In this document: positions 59,892 through 64,000 of the stretch, one piece after another
Layout of the letters: every line of letters starts with the position of its first letter
How positions within the stretch are numbered: the first letter of the stretch is position 1
NCBI GenBank assembly: GCA_009845425.1
Contig: VXZQ01000014.1
Span: 333,783 to 397,782 of the forward strand
Reading direction: 5' to 3'
Origin: Holophagales bacterium
GTDB taxonomy: Bacteria; Acidobacteriota; Thermoanaerobaculia; Multivoradales; Multivoraceae
Length of the DNA stretch: 64,000 nt
The notes under the pieces: model-generated
Seen by the model: only the letters and a program-made list of their open reading frames with translations
Database searches by the model: none
Told to the model about the DNA's origin: nothing
Translations under genes and position numbers: made by a program

Positions 59892-62800
59892 CCGGCCGGG
59901 CCGAGCGGCCACTCGCCGACGAAGCCGCCCGCAAGCGGATTCGGGAGGCCTTGAAGGAGAGCCAACTCGTCGAGGCGGCGGCCGGAACCGGCAAGACGAC
60001 CGTGCTCGTCGAACGCCTGGTGGCGATCCTGGAGCAGGGCCTGGGCAGGGTCGACGGGCTGGCGGCCGTCACCTTTACGCGCAAGGCCGCGGGCGAATTG
60101 AAGCTTCGCTTGCGCGAGGAACTGGACAAGCGGCTGGTTGAACTGCGCGCCGCCGGCGTTGCCGACAGGCGCACGCGAAACCTGGAGGCGGCGATCTCGC
60201 GGCTGGAGGAGGCGTCGATCGGGACGATCCACTCGCTGTGCGCCGAGATCCTCCGGGAACGTCCGGTCGAAGCCGGCGTCGATCCGGGTTTCGGCGAGCT
60301 GGCCGAGGACGAGGCGCCGCGTCTCTTCAACCGCGCCTTCCGGAGCTGGATCGAGGAGCAGCTCGAATCCATGCCGCCCGGTCTGCGGCGGGAGCTGGCA
60401 CGGCTCACGGCGGGGCCGTGGTCATCGCGACAGCCTGCCCTCGACCGGTTGCGCGACACCGCCTGGCGCCTGGTCGAGTGGCGCGACTTCCCGTCGAGCT
60501 GGCAAAGACCGGACTTCGACCGCGGAGAGGAGCTCGTCGACCTGGCGGCGCGGGTGGAGCGTCTTGCCGACCTCCTGCGGCACGGGCGACGCGCCGACAT
60601 CCTGCGCCGGGGCCTCGATCGGGTCGCCGAGCTGGCGGCCTGGATCGCCCGCTCGCGGGAGCTGGGCGCCTCGGGCCCGACCTGCGGCGATGAGGAAACG
60701 GACGGCGGCGAGGCGGTTCAGGATCAGCTGGAGGCGCGGCTCGTCGAGCTGCAGCGTCGCCTGCGCGGCTACGGTGCCCCACGCAAGGGGCGCGGGGGTT
60801 TCGCGGAGGGCGTCGCGCGAGACCAGGTGTGGAAACTCTGGCAGCGGCTGGCGGAGCGGCTGGAGGAGTTCGTGGAGGTGGCCGATGCGGATCTCGCGGC
60901 GCTGCTCCGCGACGAGTTGGCCGGCGCGGTCGAGCGCTACGAGGAGGCGAAGAGCTCTCTCGGCAAGCTGGACTTCCACGACCTCCTGATCAAGGCCCGG
61001 GACCTGCTGCGTTCGGACCGTACGGTTCGCGCCCACCTGCAACAGCGCTACGGCCACCTGTTCATCGATGAGTTTCAGGATACGGATCCGCTTCAGGCCG
61101 AGATTCTGCTCCTCTTGGCCGCCGAGAGCCCCGAACAGGACGACTGGACGGAGGTGCGGCCGGCGGCGGGCAAGCTCTTCGTCGTCGGCGATCCGAAGCA
61201 GTCGATCTACCGCTTCCGCCGCGCCGACGTCGTGCTCTACCACGATGTCAGGGAGATGCTCGCCGACCGCGGCGTCGAAGTCCTCCACCTGACGACCAGT
61301 TTCCGATCGGTCGCGCCGATCCAGCGGGTCGTGAACATGGCCTTCGAGCCGTTGATGACGGGCGACCATGACGCCGGCAGCGCGGACTACATCGTCCTCG
61401 GCGAGCACCGCGAACCCATCCCCGGCCAGCCCGGAGTGATCGCGTTGCCGCCGCCCAGGCCGTACGGTCGCCGCAACCTGAGCAATCGGGAGATCGAGGC
61501 GTGCCAGCCCTATGCCACGGTCGAGTTCGTGCGCTGGCTGATTGAAGACAGCAACTTCGAGGTCGAGGTTCCGGACCCGGATCGTCCCGGACATCGCATG
61601 CGGTCGCGGATCCGGCCGCGGGACGTCTGCCTCCTCTTCCGCCGGTTCCTGAGTTGGAACAGGGACACCTCCCGCGAGTACGTTCGGGGACTGGAGGCCG
61701 TGGGCGTTCCCCACCTCCTGCTCGGTGCCCGCTCCTTCCACGAGCGGGAAGAAGTGGAGGCGCTACGGTCGGCACTGAAGGCGGTGGAGTGGCCGGATGA
61801 CGACCTCTCCGTCTACGCGACGTTGCGGGGAGGGCTGTTCGCCTTCGACGACGAGTTGCTGTTGCTCTTCAAGGCTCGCTACGGCACCTGGCATCCGCTT
61901 CAGGGCCCGCGGCGAGCACGCGAGGACGGCGAGCCGCCCGAGGAGTTCCGGTCCGTGGTCGAGGTGCTGGACTTCCTCGCCGAACTCCACCGCCGGCGGA
62001 ACTACCGGCCGATCGTGCGCACCGTGCAGGAAGTACTGGCCAGGCCCCGGGCACAGGCATCGATGGCGCTCCGGCCCGCCGGCAACCAGGTGCTGGGCAA
62101 CGCGCAGCGGGTGTGCGATCTCGCCCGCCGCTACGAGCTCGCGGGGGGCCGCTCCTTCCGCGGTTTCGTCGAGCAGTTGGACGAGGAGGCCGAACGCCCG
62201 GCGAGCACCCAGGCGCCGGTGGTCGAGGAGGACGCGGAGGGTGTGCGGATCATGACGGTCCACACGGCGAAGGGGCTGGAGTTCCCGGTCGTCATCCTCG
62301 CCGATATGACGGCCGGCCTGTCCCGCGGCGCCGAACGGACCGTGCGCCCGGAGGACGGCTTGTGCGCGATGAGGCTCCTCGGCCTGTCGCCTCAGGAGTT
62401 GCTGGACGCGAAGGAGATCGAGGACCGGCGAGAGGAGGCGGAGGGCGTACGGGTTGCCTACGTGGCGGCGACTCGTGCCCGCGACCTGCTGGTCGTCCCG
62501 GCGGTGGGCGATGCGCAGCGGAAGGGCTGGGTCCAGTGCCTGAACGAGGCGGTCTACCCGCCGGCGGGGCAGTGGCGGCAGTCCGAGCCGGCGGAGGGCT
62601 GCCCGGCGTTCGGCGAGCGCACTGTCGCCAGGCGTCCACACGACTACGAGAATCAGCCCGAGACGTCGGTCCGGCCGGGCCGCCACAGTTTCCCGGGCGT
62701 CGCGGGCGAGGGCGGTGACACGGGCTACGACGTCGTCTGGTGGGACGCTGAACTGCTCGACGAAGAGCCGCCGGCGAGCTACGGCCTGCTCGGCGAGGAC

Positions 62801-63469
62801 CTGCTGGTCGAGGCTGGCGACGACGCGAACCGCGAACGGTTCGAGCGTTGGCGGCGCCATGGCGAGGAGCTGGTCGCCCGGAGCTCGGAGCCGAGCGTGT
62901 CGCCCGTAGCAGTCACCGAGCTTGAGTGCGAGCCGCCGGGAGAGCCCGTCGACGTTGCAATCGAAGAACTGGCTCGGTCAGGCCGTCGGCCCGGCGGGAA
63001 ACGCTTCGGCAGCCTCGTCCACACGGTGCTGCGCGACGCCTCGCTGTCCGGGGAAGCGAGCCGGATCAGTGAGCTGGCGCGGCTTCACGGTGCTCTGATC
63101 GGCTCGACGGCCGCCGAGGTGACGGCGGCGGAGGCCGCGGTGACGGCGGCGCTTGCCAGCCCGGCTGCTGAAGCGGCCCGGACGTCGCAACGAGTGCTGC
63201 GCGAGACACCTTTTCTCCTGCTCCTGGACGGCGAGGAGGAGCACCGGATCGTCGAGGGTGCGATCGACCTCGCCTACCTCGACGACGATGGTCGGTGGAT
63301 CGTCGTCGACTGGAAGACGGATCTCGGCGATCTCGACGCCCCCGCCGGCGTTTCCGGCGACGACGGCGTCACCCGCGGCGAGCGCTACCGCCGGCAGGTC
63401 CGCTGGTACTGCCATGCGCTGGAGCAGTTGACCGGCACGCCGGCTTCGGGCCGCCTGGTGTTGCTCTAG
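59888..63469 (+). CDS. addA: AddA-type UvrD-family helicase-nuclease
   Basis: A 1193-residue superfamily 1A helicase with a C-terminal RecB-like nuclease. Motif I is AAGTGKTTVL (Lys36). Motif Ia is VTFTRKAAGELKLRL, motif II FIDEFQDTDPLQ, motif III VGDPKQSIYRFRRA, motif IV LTTSFRS, motif V IMTVHTAKGLEFPVVIL and motif VI VAYVAATRARDLLVV. The nuclease motif is VEGAIDLAYL followed by IVVDWKTDLG. All catalytic residues are present. It is the ATP-driven motor of AddAB, overlapping addB by 4 bp. It ends 7 bp before the convergent AI-2E-family gene. Confidence 0.95.
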   Translation: MTGRAERPLADEAARKRIREALKESQLVEAAAGTGKTTVLVERLVAILEQGLGRVDGLAAVTFTRKAAGELKLRLREELDKRLVELRAAGVADRRTRNLEAAISRLEEASIGTIHSLCAEILRERPVEAGVDPGFGELAEDEAPRLFNRAFRSWIEEQLESMPPGLRRELARLTAGPWSSRQPALDRLRDTAWRLVEWRDFPSSWQRPDFDRGEELVDLAARVERLADLLRHGRRADILRRGLDRVAELAAWIARSRELGASGPTCGDEETDGGEAVQDQLEARLVELQRRLRGYGAPRKGRGGFAEGVARDQVWKLWQRLAERLEEFVEVADADLAALLRDELAGAVERYEEAKSSLGKLDFHDLLIKARDLLRSDRTVRAHLQQRYGHLFIDEFQDTDPLQAEILLLLAAESPEQDDWTEVRPAAGKLFVVGDPKQSIYRFRRADVVLYHDVREMLADRGVEVLHLTTSFRSVAPIQRVVNMAFEPLMTGDHDAGSADYIVLGEHREPIPGQPGVIALPPPRPYGRRNLSNREIEACQPYATVEFVRWLIEDSNFEVEVPDPDRPGHRMRSRIRPRDVCLLFRRFLSWNRDTSREYVRGLEAVGVPHLLLGARSFHEREEVEALRSALKAVEWPDDDLSVYATLRGGLFAFDDELLLLFKARYGTWHPLQGPRRAREDGEPPEEFRSVVEVLDFLAELHRRRNYRPIVRTVQEVLARPRAQASMALRPAGNQVLGNAQRVCDLARRYELAGGRSFRGFVEQLDEEAERPASTQAPVVEEDAEGVRIMTVHTAKGLEFPVVILADMTAGLSRGAERTVRPEDGLCAMRLLGLSPQELLDAKEIEDRREEAEGVRVAYVAATRARDLLVVPAVGDAQRKGWVQCLNEAVYPPAGQWRQSEPAEGCPAFGERTVARRPHDYENQPETSVRPGRHSFPGVAGEGGDTGYDVVWWDAELLDEEPPASYGLLGEDLLVEAGDDANRERFERWRRHGEELVARSSEPSVSPVAVTELECEPPGEPVDVAIEELARSGRRPGGKRFGSLVHTVLRDASLSGEASRISELARLHGALIGSTAAEVTAAEAAVTAALASPAAEAARTSQRVLRETPFLLLLDGEEEHRIVEGAIDLAYLDDDGRWIVVDWKTDLGDLDAPAGVSGDDGVTRGERYRRQVRWYCHALEQLTGTPASGRLVLL

Positions 63470-63476
63470 CTGAGGA

Positions 63477-64000
63477 CTACACCACCTCGCCGATGTAGCG
63501 CTCCCGAGCCAGTCGCCAGAACACCACCAGGAAAGCCGTCAGTGGAATCGCCAGGATCATGCCGGCGATGCCGTTGAGCGCCGAGCCCCAGAAGAAGACG
63601 GCGACGATGATCGCCATCGGGTGGAGCCCGGTGCGGTCGCCCATGATCCGCGGCGTCAGCACGTAGGCCTCGATCAACTGGACGAGCGCGAAAACGACGA
63701 GCACCCAGATGACGAGGTTGAGCCCGCCGCCCTCCTGCCAGTAGCCGATCGGCAGCGCCACAGCGAGGCCGACGATGCTCCCGAGGTAGGGGATGATGTT
63801 CAGGAAGCCCAGCGCCAGACCGAGGACCAGTCCATAGCGCAGCCCGGCGATGGAGAAGCCGACGGCGAAGAGCGCGCCCTGGAGGAAGGCGACGACGAGC
63901 TGGCCGCGGAAGAAGGCGACCAGGATGTCGATGAACTCCTGAATCAGGTAGACGACGTCCTCGCGCGTTCTCGGCTTGAGGAAGGGGAAGAGGTGGTCGA
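63477..64000 (-). CDS. AI-2E family transporter (5' end beyond window)
   Basis: The last 173 residues of a TerC/YdiK-type AI-2E-family permease; the frame is open to the right edge. Hallmarks are VVAFLQGALFAVGFSIAGLRYGLVLGLALGFLNIIPYLGS, then GDRTGLHPMAIIVAVFFWGSALNGIAGMILAIPLTAF, split over the last four membrane helices. Family members have been linked to export of the AI-2 signal, Na+/H+ exchange and other small solutes, so the substrate is open. The start at 63761 seen inside this stretch is an internal Met and not the true start. Confidence 0.9.
   Translation of the reverse strand, partial: DHLFPFLKPRTREDVVYLIQEFIDILVAFFRGQLVVAFLQGALFAVGFSIAGLRYGLVLGLALGFLNIIPYLGSIVGLAVALPIGYWQEGGGLNLVIWVLVVFALVQLIEAYVLTPRIMGDRTGLHPMAIIVAVFFWGSALNGIAGMILAIPLTAFLVVFWRLARERYIGEVV

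Noticed and set aside
63477-63761. Separate 94-residue membrane protein
   Set aside because: The frame continues upstream without a stop to the window edge and matches the AI-2E family throughout, so the Met at 63761 is internal.
1-64000. tRNA, rRNA, CRISPR arrays, insertion sequences, phage or integron parts
   Set aside because: I looked for cloverleaf-like segments, spaced direct repeats and transposase or integrase motifs and found none that I could support by eye.

Overview
This is a 64-kb, strongly GC-rich, gene-dense bacterial chromosome segment with no rRNA, tRNA, CRISPR array, insertion sequence or phage gene that I can see. The best taxonomic hint is an 874-residue protein at 20307-22931 (minus) that joins a GWxTD-like N-terminal part to a C-terminal von Willebrand A domain of the type first described in Acidobacteriota. 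Sulfatase-family proteins ending in an ALGYV tail, secreted proteins with a GHPDLQGVW motif and many short lipoproteins fit the same group. I infer an acidobacterium, possibly class Thermoanaerobaculia, with moderate confidence. Genes are tightly packed on both strands, GTG and TTG starts are common, and 4-bp stop/start overlaps mark operons.

1-8 kb: a truncated DUF1499 protein, a sulfatase-superfamily lipoprotein with Thr at the nucleophile position, an aminotransferase, an SDR oxidoreductase followed by a PhoD-type phosphatase, then two adjacent toxin-antitoxin modules (MntA-HepT and AbrB-PIN). 7.2-12.4 kb (minus): an SMP-30-like lactonase, TrkH and TrkA potassium uptake proteins, and an outer-membrane beta-barrel protein. 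12.5-17.5 kb (plus): a cis-prenyltransferase, an M42 aminopeptidase, an HpaI-type aldolase, a PDZ protein with an acidic Cys-rich tail, and a zinc alcohol dehydrogenase. 17.5-25.8 kb (minus): amidase, O-antigen ligase, the VWA protein, two tandem paralogous envelope proteins and an LLM flavin oxidoreductase. 25.9-29.3 kb (plus): pterin carbinolamine dehydratase and a CbbQ/NorQ plus CbbO/NorD AAA-VWA chaperone pair without a visible Rubisco or nitric oxide reductase client. 29.3-32.8 kb (minus): an ENPP-type phosphodiesterase, an R2lox oxidase with every expected metal and crosslink residue, and an MFS exporter. 32.9-34.5 kb (plus): two secreted proteins of unknown function.

34.5-48.8 kb (minus) is the most remarkable region. 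One six-gene operon reads, in transcription order: ABC ATPase; an ABC-2-type permease fused to an M1-peptidase-like domain with a destroyed zinc site (HNLVN instead of HExxH) and a golvesin-like C-terminal domain; an RND membrane-fusion lipoprotein; an RND pump; a 1605-residue RND pump fused to a complete second ABC ATPase; and a second ABC permease. In the fused protein the ATPase domain is interrupted after its first strand and A-loop Tyr by about 190 residues containing four predicted membrane helices. The even number of helices keeps both ATPase pieces on the cytoplasmic side. The two ATPases have matching C-terminal PTLE(D/E)GYL motifs, so they look paralogous. I infer one hybrid ATP- plus ion-driven envelope machine; no TolC-like outer-membrane factor is present in the window.

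49-64 kb: a secreted cytochrome c / copper-monooxygenase-like / EF-hand protein, an aspartate/glutamate racemase-family protein, an FGly-type sulfatase (CTPSR), a double NTF2-like secreted protein, a 45-residue membrane peptide, a third toxin-antitoxin module (AbrB-PIN), a cupin, a PQQ-like beta-propeller protein, the AddB and AddA recombination helicase-nuclease subunits, and a truncated AI-2E-family permease. No gap without a gene exceeds about 300 bases.
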